Positions 1 through 7,949 of a DNA stretch of 64,000 nucleotides are shown here, piece by piece. The notes below the pieces were generated by a model. The model was not told the DNA's origin and did no database searches. It worked only from the letters and a program-made list of their open reading frames with translations. The position numbers and the translations under genes were made by a program. The stretch is from Astrobacterium formosum (GTDB lineage Bacteria; Pseudomonadota; Alphaproteobacteria; Rhizobiales; Xanthobacteraceae): NCBI GenBank assembly GCA_030848545.1, contig JAVDCA010000004.1, positions 62,001 through 126,000 of the forward strand, in the 5' to 3' direction. Within the stretch, counting starts at the first letter, position 1. Each line of letters begins with the position of its first letter.

Positions 1-753
1 GTGCACCGTCGGCCGCTGTACCGCTTGCAGAATCGTGCCATCCTCGGTCTTCAATCGCCGGAACCGCACCCCGAAGGTCTCGTCCAGCCGCCGGTCGTCG
101 AGGATCGCCTCGGCCGGCCCGTCGGCGACGATGCGGCCGGCGGCGACGAGGACGACCCGGTCGAAGTACCGGAAGGCGAGGTCGAGATCGTGCACGGCGG
201 CCACGCACAGGCGCCGGCGCGACCGCTCCGCCAGCATGTGCACCAGCTCCAGGCGGTGGCGGACGTCGAGGCTTGCGCCTGGCTCGTCGGCGAACAGGAT
301 GTCCGGGTCGACCGCCAGCACCATGGCCAGAAGGACACGGGCACGCTCGCCGCCCGATAGCGTCGACCAGCGACGGTCCGCGAACCCGGACAGGCCGAAA
401 TCGGCGACGACGTTACCGAGGCGGTCGGCCGCCACCGGACCGGTGCGTTCGGCTCCGAGCCGAACGAGATCCGCCACGGTAAGATCCCAATGCGGCGTGA
501 ATTGCTGTGGCAGATAGCCGATGCGGCGCGCCCGCTCGGTGCGCGGCGTGGCGGCGAGCGCGGTGCCGTCGAGCGTGACGGCGCCGCCCGTCGGCGCGAC
601 GACGCCGGCGAGCAGGCGCAGCAAAGTCGACTTGCCGGCGCCATTGGGACCGATGACGGCGACGCCGCCGGTCGCCGGCAGGGCCAGCGTGACGCCCGCG
701 ATGATGGTGGCGCCGCCGCTTCGCAACACAAGATCGTCGGCCACGATACTCAT
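1..753 (-). CDS. btuD: ABC transporter ATPase, BtuD/FecE type (cut by left window edge)
   Basis: This is the ATP-hydrolysing subunit of a FecCD-family importer, probably for cobalamin. My own translation of the minus strand from ATG at 753 stays open for 251 codons to position 1, so the C-terminus lies outside the window. Visible motifs are a Walker A (GPNGAGKST, residues 35-43), a Q-loop (YLPQQ), the signature LSGGE, a Walker B followed by ADEP, and a switch His (AAVHD). The start ATG overlaps the permease stop as ATGA, so the two are translationally coupled. It is the last visible gene of the first riboswitch-controlled operon. The B12 assignment comes from the riboswitch and the BtuB-like receptor, because the ATPase family itself also serves siderophores and heme. 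Confidence 0.88.
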   Translation of the reverse strand, partial: MSIVADDLVLRSGGATIIAGVTLALPATGGVAVIGPNGAGKSTLLRLLAGVVAPTGGAVTLDGTALAATPRTERARRIGYLPQQFTPHWDLTVADLVRLGAERTGPVAADRLGNVVADFGLSGFADRRWSTLSGGERARVLLAMVLAVDPDILFADEPGASLDVRHRLELVHMLAERSRRRLCVAAVHDLDLAFRYFDRVVLVAAGRIVADGPAEAILDDRRLDETFGVRFRRLKTEDGTILQAVQRPTVH

Positions 754-1742
754 GCGCGCAACTGCCGGGCGAGCAGCAGGATGAAGAACGGGCCGCCGGC
801 GACCGCCGTCACCAGCCCGAGCGGAATTTCCGCCGGCGGCAGCGCCGAGCGGGCGATGGCGTCCGCGACCGTGACGATGGTGGCGCCGACGAGCGCCGAG
901 GCCGGCAACAACCGCCGATGCAGCGGACCGGCGAGCCAGCGGGCGATGTGCGGGGCGGCGAGCCCGACGAACGCGACGAGGCCGCTGAAGACGACCGCGA
1001 CGGCGACGATGCCGGACCCGACCAGCACCGCGACGTCGGTGAGACGACGGACGTCGTGGCCGAAACCGGTCGCCATGGTCTCGCCCAGACCGAGGGCGTC
1101 GAGACCGCGGGCGAGCGGCAGCGCGATGGCGATCGCCGCCACCGTCGCCGTGGCGAGCAGCCCGAGGCCCGGCCAACTCGGCGTCTGGATGCCGCCGAGA
1201 ACCCAGCTCAAGACCACCTGCAGGTTGACGGTGTCGTCCGACAAAGCGAGCATCAGGAAGGAGCGTAGCGCACCGAGCACAGCCGCGATGGCGACGCCGG
1301 CGAGCAGCAAGCCGGCGGCATCGACGCTGCCGGCCAGGCGCGCGATGCCCATCACCACCACGGTTGCGCCCCACGCCCCCGCAAAGGCGAGCAGGGCGAG
1401 GACGAGCGATTGCGGCAGGCCGAGCGGCACCAGCAGCGCGACGGTGGCGCCCAGGGCGGCGCCGCCGGCCGAGCCGAGCAGATAGGGTTCGGCGAGCGGA
1501 TTGCGGAATACGCCCTGGTAAACGGCACCGCCGATGCCGAGCAGCGCCCCGCTCGCCGCCGCCGCGAGGACACGCGGCAGCCGCCACTCGACCAGCAGGC
1601 GGCCGCGCAGGCTGTCGTCGCCGAAAAAGGCGCGGGCGACATCGAGCGGATCGGCCCATTGATGGCCGGCGCAGACCGCAACCACGACGGAAACGGCGAG
1701 GATCACGACCAGCGTCAGCCAGGTGTTGGCGCGCATCGTCAT
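750..1742 (-). CDS. btuC: FecCD/BtuC-family ABC permease, system 1
   Basis: This inner-membrane permease subunit of a vitamin B12/siderophore-type importer has 330 residues, the usual family length. It is strongly hydrophobic with about ten predicted membrane segments. It carries the conserved FecCD signatures: the WRLPRVL segment before the second helix, GAVYQGVFRNPLAEP, and the GLAAPHIAR loop that contacts the ATPase. It overlaps the binding-protein gene upstream (ATGA at 1739-1742) and the ATPase downstream (ATGA at 750-753). The transported ligand cannot be told from the permease; the upstream cobalamin riboswitch and TonB receptor point to corrinoids. Confidence 0.9.
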   Translation of the reverse strand: MTMRANTWLTLVVILAVSVVVAVCAGHQWADPLDVARAFFGDDSLRGRLLVEWRLPRVLAAAASGALLGIGGAVYQGVFRNPLAEPYLLGSAGGAALGATVALLVPLGLPQSLVLALLAFAGAWGATVVVMGIARLAGSVDAAGLLLAGVAIAAVLGALRSFLMLALSDDTVNLQVVLSWVLGGIQTPSWPGLGLLATATVAAIAIALPLARGLDALGLGETMATGFGHDVRRLTDVAVLVGSGIVAVAVVFSGLVAFVGLAAPHIARWLAGPLHRRLLPASALVGATIVTVADAIARSALPPAEIPLGLVTAVAGGPFFILLLARQLRA

Positions 1743-2635
1743 CGTCCAGCCGCTGCGGGATGCAACAGGGCGGCGAGGCGCTCGATGCCGTCGACCGTGC
1801 GCGGCCCGGGAATCAGGAACTCGGCGCGCGGCACGGTGAACGCGCGTTGCGTACGCACGGCGCGCATGTCGCGCCAGCCGGGGCGGGCCACGAGCTCGGC
1901 GAGATCGGCCGGGCGCCCGGCGAACAGGAGCACGTCCGGATCGGCGGCGATGATCGCCTCCGGCGATATCTGCGCCAACAGCGTCATGCCCGCGAAGGCG
2001 TGGCGGCCGCCGGCCTTCTCGATGGCGTCGCCCGTATAAGTGTCCGACCGCGTCACCAGCATCAGGCCGTTGCCGAGCGTCCCGGTGATCATGACGACGC
2101 GCGGGCGCGCGCGGCCGGCGAGGCAGGCGTCGACCGCGGCGAGCCGCGCCTCAAGCCTGTCCGTGACCGCCGCCCCCTCGCCATCGACGCCGGTGGCGCG
2201 TGCGATCAGGCGGATGTTGTCCATCACTTCGGCGATGCTGCGGTGAGTGAGGACCAGGATGGGGATGCCGAGCCGCTGCATCGGATCGACGAGCTGGTGC
2301 GCGGCCTGGCGGGCCGGCGTCACCACCACGAGATCGGGCGCGCGCGCCACCACGGCGTCGACCGAGAATCCAAGCCGGCCGCCCACCAGCGGCCGGTCCA
2401 GCACCTGCGGCGGAAAGCGCGTATAGGCCTCGATGCCGACGATGCGGTCGGCAAGCCCGAGCGAAGCGACGAGCTCGGTGTTGGAGGCGAAGATGGTGAC
2501 GATGCGCCGCGCCGGCGCCTCCAACACGACCTCGCGGTCGAACGAATCGTGAAGAACGATCGGCCCGGCTTTCGCCGGACCGATCGCGGCCGCGAGTGCC
2601 GCCACCAGCAGCAATTGGCGCACCCGCCAGCTCAT
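1739..2635 (-). CDS. btuF: Periplasmic corrinoid/siderophore-type binding protein, system 1
   Basis: This is a 298-residue class III (BtuF/FhuD-like) substrate-binding protein. The start MSWRVRQLL opens a short signal peptide with a hydrophobic core of Leu, Val and Ala ending near AKAGP. The mature protein begins with the typical FDREV...PARRIVT strand and contains VASLGLADRIVGI and the ISPEAIIAADPDVLL motif found in this family. The ATG at 2633-2635 overlaps the receptor stop codon, and the stop overlaps the permease start, so the whole operon is coupled. An in-frame extension reaches 2968 but is antisense to the receptor gene and lacks a signal peptide, so I rejected it. Confidence 0.87.
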   Translation of the reverse strand: MSWRVRQLLLVAALAAAIGPAKAGPIVLHDSFDREVVLEAPARRIVTIFASNTELVASLGLADRIVGIEAYTRFPPQVLDRPLVGGRLGFSVDAVVARAPDLVVVTPARQAAHQLVDPMQRLGIPILVLTHRSIAEVMDNIRLIARATGVDGEGAAVTDRLEARLAAVDACLAGRARPRVVMITGTLGNGLMLVTRSDTYTGDAIEKAGGRHAFAGMTLLAQISPEAIIAADPDVLLFAGRPADLAELVARPGWRDMRAVRTQRAFTVPRAEFLIPGPRTVDGIERLAALLHPAAAGR

Positions 2636-4809
2636 CAGAAGCGCGCCTGCAGGCCGACGATGATTTCGCGGCCCGGCATCGAATTGCCGCAGCCGCCGTT
2701 CTGGAAGCGGGCGTCGGACAGGCACGGCGTCTCGTCGAGGGCGAGGAAGATCGGGTGCTCGTTGACGTCGAACAGATTGTTGACGTTGGCGAACAGCTTG
2801 ACGTCCTTGGCGACTTCGATTTCGCCGCGCAGGTTGAAGACCCAGAACGGATCCTTGAGGTAGACCGTGGTGTTGCGCACCTGGCCGGGAACAGTCAGGT
2901 ACTCCTCGGTGGCATACCACATCGGCCCGCGCAGCACGCCGTTGAGATGCACCGACCAGTCGCGCCACGGTCCGCCCGTCTGGCCGAAGCGCGTGCCGAT
3001 CGACGCCTGGTATTCGTACATGCGGGTGACGCGGTCGCTCCCGGCGGCGGTCGACGCTCCCTTGTCCCGCATCTCGAAATTATAGGCACCGTTGCCGTAC
3101 AGCGACCACCGCCAGTGTCCGGCCGGCCGCGCAAACGCTTTGAGCATGTCGAGCTCGGCCTGCACTTCTACGCCGCGTACGACGATGTCGGACGGGTTGT
3201 TGGCGTAGTCGGACGTGTTGGCAACGCCCGTCCTCGCCTTGGTGATGATGCGGTCGGTGATGACGTTCTGGAATACGGCGGCATCGAAGCGCCATCCCGT
3301 GCCGGTGAACGTCGCACCGGCTTCGATCTGCTCGCCGGTCTCCGGCTTGAGATTGGGATTGCCGAAGGTTCGCCCGCCGCCGACGGCGGTGAAATCGGCG
3401 GCGAGTTCGGACGCCGTTGGCGCCCGGAAGCCCGTGGAGGTGCCGATACGCCACGTCCACCAGTCGAGCATCCTGAACGTCGCCCCCGCCGAATAGGTCA
3501 GGGCGTCGTAGGGTTTTGTGCTGGTCTGTTGCAACTTGACGTTCGGCGTCGGATCGAACGTCGTCTCGCCATAGGTCTGCCGCACGCCGCCGCGGATGGT
3601 CAGCCGGTCGTCGAGGAACTTTTGCGAATCCTCAGCATAGAAGGCGTAGACCATATCGGTCTGGTTGTTGTCGTAGGGCGCGACTTGGCCCTGTGAGGCG
3701 ATCGGGCTGCCGGGCAGATAGACGCGATAGCGATCGGAGCGCAGCCGGCTGGTCTCCCAATCGACGCCGAGCAGGAGATCGTTGCCGTGCCATGGCGTGA
3801 CGCGCGGTTGGAAGCGCGTACCGTAGATTTCGAGCTCGCGTCGGTTACGATCCGTCGACGTGCCGGCGACCGCGTTTTTGCCGGAGGCGACGACCGGCGA
3901 CAGCCACTTGAACAGGTCGGTATCGGACACCGCGTAGGCCTGCAGCATCCAGCTCGCCCAGCCGTCCGCGATCTTGCCGTTGTAGACGAGATCGAGGGAC
4001 CGGTTCGACCGGTCGTCCCGGCTGTAGATGTTGGCGGTCGAGCCGCGGAAGCCGGCGTCGTAGACGCCGTCGGTGCGGACGTTGATGTCGAACCGATGAT
4101 TCGGATCGACCTGCACGCCGAGGGCGCCGGTGGCACCGTAGCGTTTCCAGCCGGTGTTGAGTTCGGTGACGCCGCCTCCGACCTCGTAGTCGTTGCGCTT
4201 GCCGCCGTGAACGCCGACATACCAGTCCATGGCCTGGTACTGGCCACCGTGCTGGGCCTTGCCGTCCAGGCGGCCCCATGATCCCAGCGCCCCCTCGATC
4301 AGGCCGCCCGACGCGGTCCGGCCGGTCTTCATGATGATGTTGATGACGCCGCCGATGTTCTGACTGCCGTAGATGACCGAAGCCGGTCCGCGCACGATCT
4401 CGACGCGCTCGACATCGGCGAGAGAGAGCTTCGACAGGTTGGCGGTGCCGGCGCGGCGGCCGTTGACGAGGACGAGCACCTGGCTCTTGAAGTCGCGCCC
4501 CTGGCCATCGGTCGAGGCACCACGGATGTTGAACGACGTCTGCGCCGCCGTCCATTCGCTGAAGAAGCCGACGGCGTTCTCGGCGAGGAGATCGGTCATA
4601 GACTTGGCGCCCGAATGGGCGATCTTGTCCTGATCGATGACCTGGACAGTGCCGGCGATCTGGTCGCGTGCTTCGGGCCGGCCGGTGGCCGTGACCACGA
4701 GTTCGTCGAGGGCAACGGTCGGCTCGGCCTGGGCCGGCGCGCCAGCCATGAGAGCGGCGGTGGAAAGCGCTCCCAGCGTGATGCGGGATCGACTTTTGAA
4801 CGTGCTCAT
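2635..4809 (-). CDS. btuB: TonB-dependent outer-membrane receptor, BtuB-like
   Basis: This 724-residue TonB-dependent receptor probably carries cobalamin across the outer membrane. The start MSTFKSRSRITLG opens a signal peptide ending near APAQAEP. The TonB box is likely DELVVTATG, just after the cleavage site. A plug domain follows with MTDLLAENAVGF, a STDGQGRDF segment and VERVEIVRGPASVIYGSQNIGGVINI. The rest is a beta-barrel ending in a terminal aromatic (LQARF). It is the only outer-membrane receptor in the window, so it may feed both ABC systems. It overlaps the methyltransferase gene upstream by ATGA at 4806-4809. The B12 specificity is inferred from the riboswitch. Confidence 0.88.
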   Translation of the reverse strand: MSTFKSRSRITLGALSTAALMAGAPAQAEPTVALDELVVTATGRPEARDQIAGTVQVIDQDKIAHSGAKSMTDLLAENAVGFFSEWTAAQTSFNIRGASTDGQGRDFKSQVLVLVNGRRAGTANLSKLSLADVERVEIVRGPASVIYGSQNIGGVINIIMKTGRTASGGLIEGALGSWGRLDGKAQHGGQYQAMDWYVGVHGGKRNDYEVGGGVTELNTGWKRYGATGALGVQVDPNHRFDINVRTDGVYDAGFRGSTANIYSRDDRSNRSLDLVYNGKIADGWASWMLQAYAVSDTDLFKWLSPVVASGKNAVAGTSTDRNRRELEIYGTRFQPRVTPWHGNDLLLGVDWETSRLRSDRYRVYLPGSPIASQGQVAPYDNNQTDMVYAFYAEDSQKFLDDRLTIRGGVRQTYGETTFDPTPNVKLQQTSTKPYDALTYSAGATFRMLDWWTWRIGTSTGFRAPTASELAADFTAVGGGRTFGNPNLKPETGEQIEAGATFTGTGWRFDAAVFQNVITDRIITKARTGVANTSDYANNPSDIVVRGVEVQAELDMLKAFARPAGHWRWSLYGNGAYNFEMRDKGASTAAGSDRVTRMYEYQASIGTRFGQTGGPWRDWSVHLNGVLRGPMWYATEEYLTVPGQVRNTTVYLKDPFWVFNLRGEIEVAKDVKLFANVNNLFDVNEHPIFLALDETPCLSDARFQNGGCGNSMPGREIIVGLQARF

Positions 4810-5639
4810 GCCTGCCTCCACACCAGGATCGCGGAGGCCTTGGCGACATCGAGACGGCGCCCACCCGGGACATGGAGAGCCCGGCGACCGAGATGTGCGC
4901 ATATCTCGGGGCGGCGCGGGTCATCCGGCGGCCAGCCGAGACGATCGGCCAGGTAGGTCGCGAGCCGATCGAGATCGTCGACTGTAAGGCGGAAGGTCCA
5001 ATCGACGCGGGTCAGCTCGTGCGGCTGGTCTGCCGCCCCGAGGGCGGCGAGCACCGAATCGACACCCGGTGTCTCGTCCTCGCCGTGCCATACGGCCGGC
5101 AGAGCACCGGCGAGCACGAGGCCACGCGGCCCATGCTGTGCCGGCACGACCCACACGACCGTGCGGCGCGCCCAGGCGCGGCAGCGGTCGAGGAAAGCGC
5201 TGGCTTGCCCGAAAGGCGCGGCGATGTTGGCCGCCAGCACGGTGTCGTGCGACTTCGTCGCGATCGGGGCCTCGTTCCAGCCGCAGGCGAGAATGTCCGG
5301 GCCGTCATCGAGAGCGGCGAGGCGCGCACGCATGGACGGTGACGGCTCGACGGCAGTCCAACGATGGCCGGACGTGCGGATGGCCTCCCCGAGTTGGCCG
5401 CCGCCGGCGCCGACGTCGAGAAGATCGCCGGCCGACGACAATGCATGCAGGATGGGCGGCGTGACGCGGTCGACATAGTCGGCGCCATCGATGCCGGCCG
5501 CATAGAGCGCGAGCGGATCGATGGCGTTCATGGACGGCAGTTTGTGGATCGAAGCGCAAGCAGGAGGGCGCCGTCGGGCCGGTCGGCGGACGACGATGCG
5601 ATCCCCGGCGGCGCCGGGGCGGCTGGCAATGGCGGGCAC
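4806..5639 (-). CDS. Class I SAM-dependent methyltransferase, first gene of B12 operon 1
   Basis: This is a SAM-dependent methyltransferase of unknown substrate. The Rossmann motif I is DLLDVGAGGGQ, followed by an acidic post-I (WTAVEPSPSMR) and a motif IV-like stretch around HDTVLAANIAAPFG. I chose GTG 5639 because GAGG at 5648-5651 lies 8 nt upstream within the duplicated leader, and the same leader positions the GTG start of the second operon. An ATG at 5531 would remove 36 Arg/Pro-rich residues and would fit the domain boundary, but it has no ribosome-binding site. The gene is the first under riboswitch 1 and overlaps btuB by ATGA. A role in corrinoid modification or salvage is only a guess from position. 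Confidence 0.7.
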   Translation of the reverse strand: MPAIASRPGAAGDRIVVRRPARRRPPACASIHKLPSMNAIDPLALYAAGIDGADYVDRVTPPILHALSSAGDLLDVGAGGGQLGEAIRTSGHRWTAVEPSPSMRARLAALDDGPDILACGWNEAPIATKSHDTVLAANIAAPFGQASAFLDRCRAWARRTVVWVVPAQHGPRGLVLAGALPAVWHGEDETPGVDSVLAALGAADQPHELTRVDWTFRLTVDDLDRLATYLADRLGWPPDDPRRPEICAHLGRRALHVPGGRRLDVAKASAILVWRQA

Positions 5640-5643
5640 TGGA

Positions 5644-5954
5644 ATGACCTCGCAGTGATCGTGGCACGTCACCGCGAGAGAGGTCTCACCGCACGTGTTC
5701 AGGCACGCCCGGTTCGGCCAATATCAGTACTCCCCGACCGATATTCCCGCGTGTGACCACGGCCGACGGCAGGTCTCCTGGCTCGCGGGTCGTCGTCCTC
5801 GTGTCGCCTTCCCGGGATGCGAGCTCCCAGTGGATGAAATGACAGAGGACTCGCCGCTTACAGTTGCGGGGGCAGCCGCGGCATTGGCGACAAAAGTCAC
5901 CGCACCGCATTCCCTATTGATCCCGTGAGGGAACCGTCATCAATGAGTTAACGG
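5644..5954. repeat. Duplicated riboswitch leader, copy 1
   Basis: These 311 bp match 10093-10403 at a constant offset of 4449 with no gaps. I found two mismatches, at 5679 (A versus G) and 5944 (T versus C). The repeat covers the whole cobalamin aptamer, the expression platform and the GAGG ribosome-binding site, and stops just before the coding regions. The flanking sequences then diverge completely. Confidence 0.95.
5755..5938 (-). promoter_or_regulatory. Cobalamin (B12) riboswitch, copy 1
   Basis: Read on the minus strand, the element shows the cobalamin riboswitch landmarks in order: GGTTCCC near the 5' end, a GCGGTG segment, the core GCTGCCCCCGCAACTGTAAG, CCACTGGG, GGGAAGGCG, and the B12 box GAGCCAGGAGACCTGCCGTC at 5765-5784. 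It precedes the methyltransferase-btuBFCD operon. About 110 nt of expression platform follow, ending at the GAGG ribosome-binding site. I see no clear U-tract terminator before the first gene, so control of translation initiation is more likely than attenuation. Cobalamin binding would switch the uptake operon off. Confidence 0.93.
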
Positions 5955-6070
5955 ACGGTTACAGCGTTTGTCAATCGCCCGCATATGGGCGCAGGATGGC
6001 ATAGTTCGAACAGATATGCATGCCTCTCAGAAGCGTTCGGCCCATCGTCACTTAACCCCAGCCATCGCTC

Positions 6071-7225
6071 CTACGCGCCGGGCTGCAGCGTCACGTCAAT
6101 CGCGATCACTCCAGCGCGTTCAAAGCACAAGGCGAGCGGGAAGCTTTCGCCTGGCAGCAGATCGCGACGCACGTCCAAGAGCATCAAATGGAGGCCGCCG
6201 GGTTTCAGCGTCACCCCATGCCCCGGAGATATTTCAACTGCACTCAAAGCTGCTTGTGATGTTGCGTTTTGCTGTAAATCAGGGCTGTGCAGAGCGACAG
6301 ATCCCGCGATCGGCGACGAGGCAGCGATGAAGAGGTCGGAAGCATCATCCGAACAGGCCAGAGTTCCGAACACCGCCAACGCGCCGGGACGATGCATGGC
6401 GACACGCGCAAAAAAACCGCTGACCGTGACCGATCCTAGTGTGGCGCCGGCGAGCGGCCAATCCGCCGGCACGTCGATCTGATCGTCCTTGCGCAGCAGC
6501 AGGGGAGCGACCGGGACCCGTTCGACGAGATGCGACTGCACAATGGTGTCGACATCGTCCGACGTCACTCGGCCGTACCAAACGTTGTCCGGCTGGACGA
6601 TCATTACCGGCGCCTGATTGCACGGCCACAGGCAGGCCGAGCGGCATACCAGCGTGCGCGCCGGTCCCGCCTTATCGAGGCCCTCGCGTTTCACGGCGGC
6701 GCGCAGTCGCGCCATCAACTCCCATGCTCCGGCCTCGGTGCAGCGCGGCCCCAGGCAGACGAAGACCTGATCGCGATGTGGCGGGATCTCGCCGCGATCG
6801 CGCTTGTCGGGCAGAGGTCGTAGCGCGGTGGCGACGTCCTCGCCTGCGAGCCCGGCGTCGAGGGCGTCGCTCAGAGCGGCGGCGAACAATTCGGAGCGGT
6901 CGACCGCCGGCGCCATCACCACCTCGATGGCAATGCGTCCGTCGCGCCGCCGCGCCGCCAGCGAGCGTCCGAGCCAGCCGGCGACGTTGCGGTCGAACGG
7001 CACGAAGCACGGCAAGACGACGGCGCGCCGAATCGTCGTCGCCTCCAACTCGGCGAGGACATCGGCGAGGGCGGGCTCGGTCATTTCGAGAAATGCGACG
7101 CGCACCTCGGCGAAGCGGCCGGTTTCGCGCAAACGATCGGCATAGGTAGCCAGCGTCGCCCACTGCTCGCCGTGCGGCATGCCGCGGCCGAGCAGCACGA
7201 CCGCGTCAGATGAGCGCGATGACAT
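6071..7225 (-). CDS. CbiX-like / [2Fe-2S] ferredoxin / PCuAC-like three-domain fusion
   Basis: This 384-residue protein joins three domains in one open frame. Residues about 7-125 resemble a sirohydrochlorin cobaltochelatase (CbiX) unit, with VAFLEMTEPAL and RRAVVLPCFV. The usual HGSR His is Arg14, and the His of the RHVxxDIP motif is Asn80, so chelatase activity is doubtful. Residues about 153-233 are a thioredoxin-like [2Fe-2S] ferredoxin with Cys157, 162, 194, 198 and 202 and the QPDNVWYGRV strand. Residues about 263-384 resemble the periplasmic copper chaperone PCuAC, with His313 and the GGLHLML motif (His346, Met348), but the middle Met seems absent. There is no signal peptide. It overlaps the ATPase gene by 20 nt and closes the second B12-riboswitch operon. 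Cobalt or tetrapyrrole handling is inferred from context. Confidence 0.85.
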   Translation of the reverse strand: MSSRSSDAVVLLGRGMPHGEQWATLATYADRLRETGRFAEVRVAFLEMTEPALADVLAELEATTIRRAVVLPCFVPFDRNVAGWLGRSLAARRRDGRIAIEVVMAPAVDRSELFAAALSDALDAGLAGEDVATALRPLPDKRDRGEIPPHRDQVFVCLGPRCTEAGAWELMARLRAAVKREGLDKAGPARTLVCRSACLWPCNQAPVMIVQPDNVWYGRVTSDDVDTIVQSHLVERVPVAPLLLRKDDQIDVPADWPLAGATLGSVTVSGFFARVAMHRPGALAVFGTLACSDDASDLFIAASSPIAGSVALHSPDLQQNATSQAALSAVEISPGHGVTLKPGGLHLMLLDVRRDLLPGESFPLALCFERAGVIAIDVTLQPGA

Positions 7226-7949
7226 GATGGCTCGTCTCCTGGTCGTTTCGTTCGATGGCGATCCGCCGCATCGGCACGCCGTAGACAGCGGCGAGCACGT
7301 CGGCATCGAGCACGTCGTCGACGGTGCCGACGATCGCCGCACCGGCACCGTCGAGGGCAACCGCACGGTCACCTATCCTCAGACCGTGATCCGGGTCGTG
7401 GGTGGTGAACAGCACCGACATGCCCTGCGTCCCGGCGAGATCGGCCAGCAGGTCGAGCATCCGGCCCTGACGGCGCAGATCGAGCGCCGCGAAAGGCTCG
7501 TCGAGCAGCAGCGTCGACCCGCCGGTGGCCAGGGCGCGCGCCAGCAGCACCAACTGCCGCTCGCCGCCGGAGATCTGGGTGAACGGCCGTTCGGCGAGAT
7601 GGCCGATTCCGACCGCTGCGATGGCATGCTCGACCGCGACGCGGTCGGCCACGCCGTGCCGGGCGAACAGCGGCTTGTCGCGCAGCCGCCCCATCGCCAC
7701 CACCTCGGCGACCCGGAACGGCAGGCCGATCTGCGTGGTCTGCGGCACGTAACCAAAGGCGCCAGCGTTGCGTCGGCGACCTTCGGCCAGGTCGATCAAT
7801 CCCGCCAGCGTGCGCACCAGTGTGGTCTTGCCCGATCCGTTGGGACCAATTACCACCGTGACGGTCGCCGGCTCCAGCCGTAGCGACAGATGCCGCCACA
7901 GCCAGCGGCCGTTTCGGCATATTCCGGCATCGTCGAGTTCAATCGACAT
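7206..7949 (-). CDS. ABC transporter ATPase, FecE/BtuD type, system 2
   Basis: This is the ATPase of the second FecCD-type importer. It has Walker A GPNGSGKTT, Q-loop YVPQTTQ, signature ISGGERQ, Walker B LLLDEP and switch-His region FTTHD. I chose the ATG at 7949 (MSIELDDAG); a start five codons earlier at 7964 is possible. It overlaps the permease end by 11 nt and the fusion gene by 20 nt. It is clearly diverged from the system 1 ATPase, so the two operons are not a recent whole-operon duplication. Substrate is inferred as a corrinoid or cobalt chelate from the riboswitch. Confidence 0.88.
   Translation of the reverse strand: MSIELDDAGICRNGRWLWRHLSLRLEPATVTVVIGPNGSGKTTLVRTLAGLIDLAEGRRRNAGAFGYVPQTTQIGLPFRVAEVVAMGRLRDKPLFARHGVADRVAVEHAIAAVGIGHLAERPFTQISGGERQLVLLARALATGGSTLLLDEPFAALDLRRQGRMLDLLADLAGTQGMSVLFTTHDPDHGLRIGDRAVALDGAGAAIVGTVDDVLDADVLAAVYGVPMRRIAIERNDQETSHHVIALI

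Noticed and set aside
5686-5910. Short open frames inside both riboswitch leaders
   Set aside because: The identical 74-codon frames in both copies merely reflect the duplicated RNA element; the sequence is explained by the aptamer structure.
5954-6070. Hairpin CGCCC-GCATAT-GGGCG downstream of the fusion gene as a terminator
   Set aside because: The stem is short and no T-run follows on the relevant strand.
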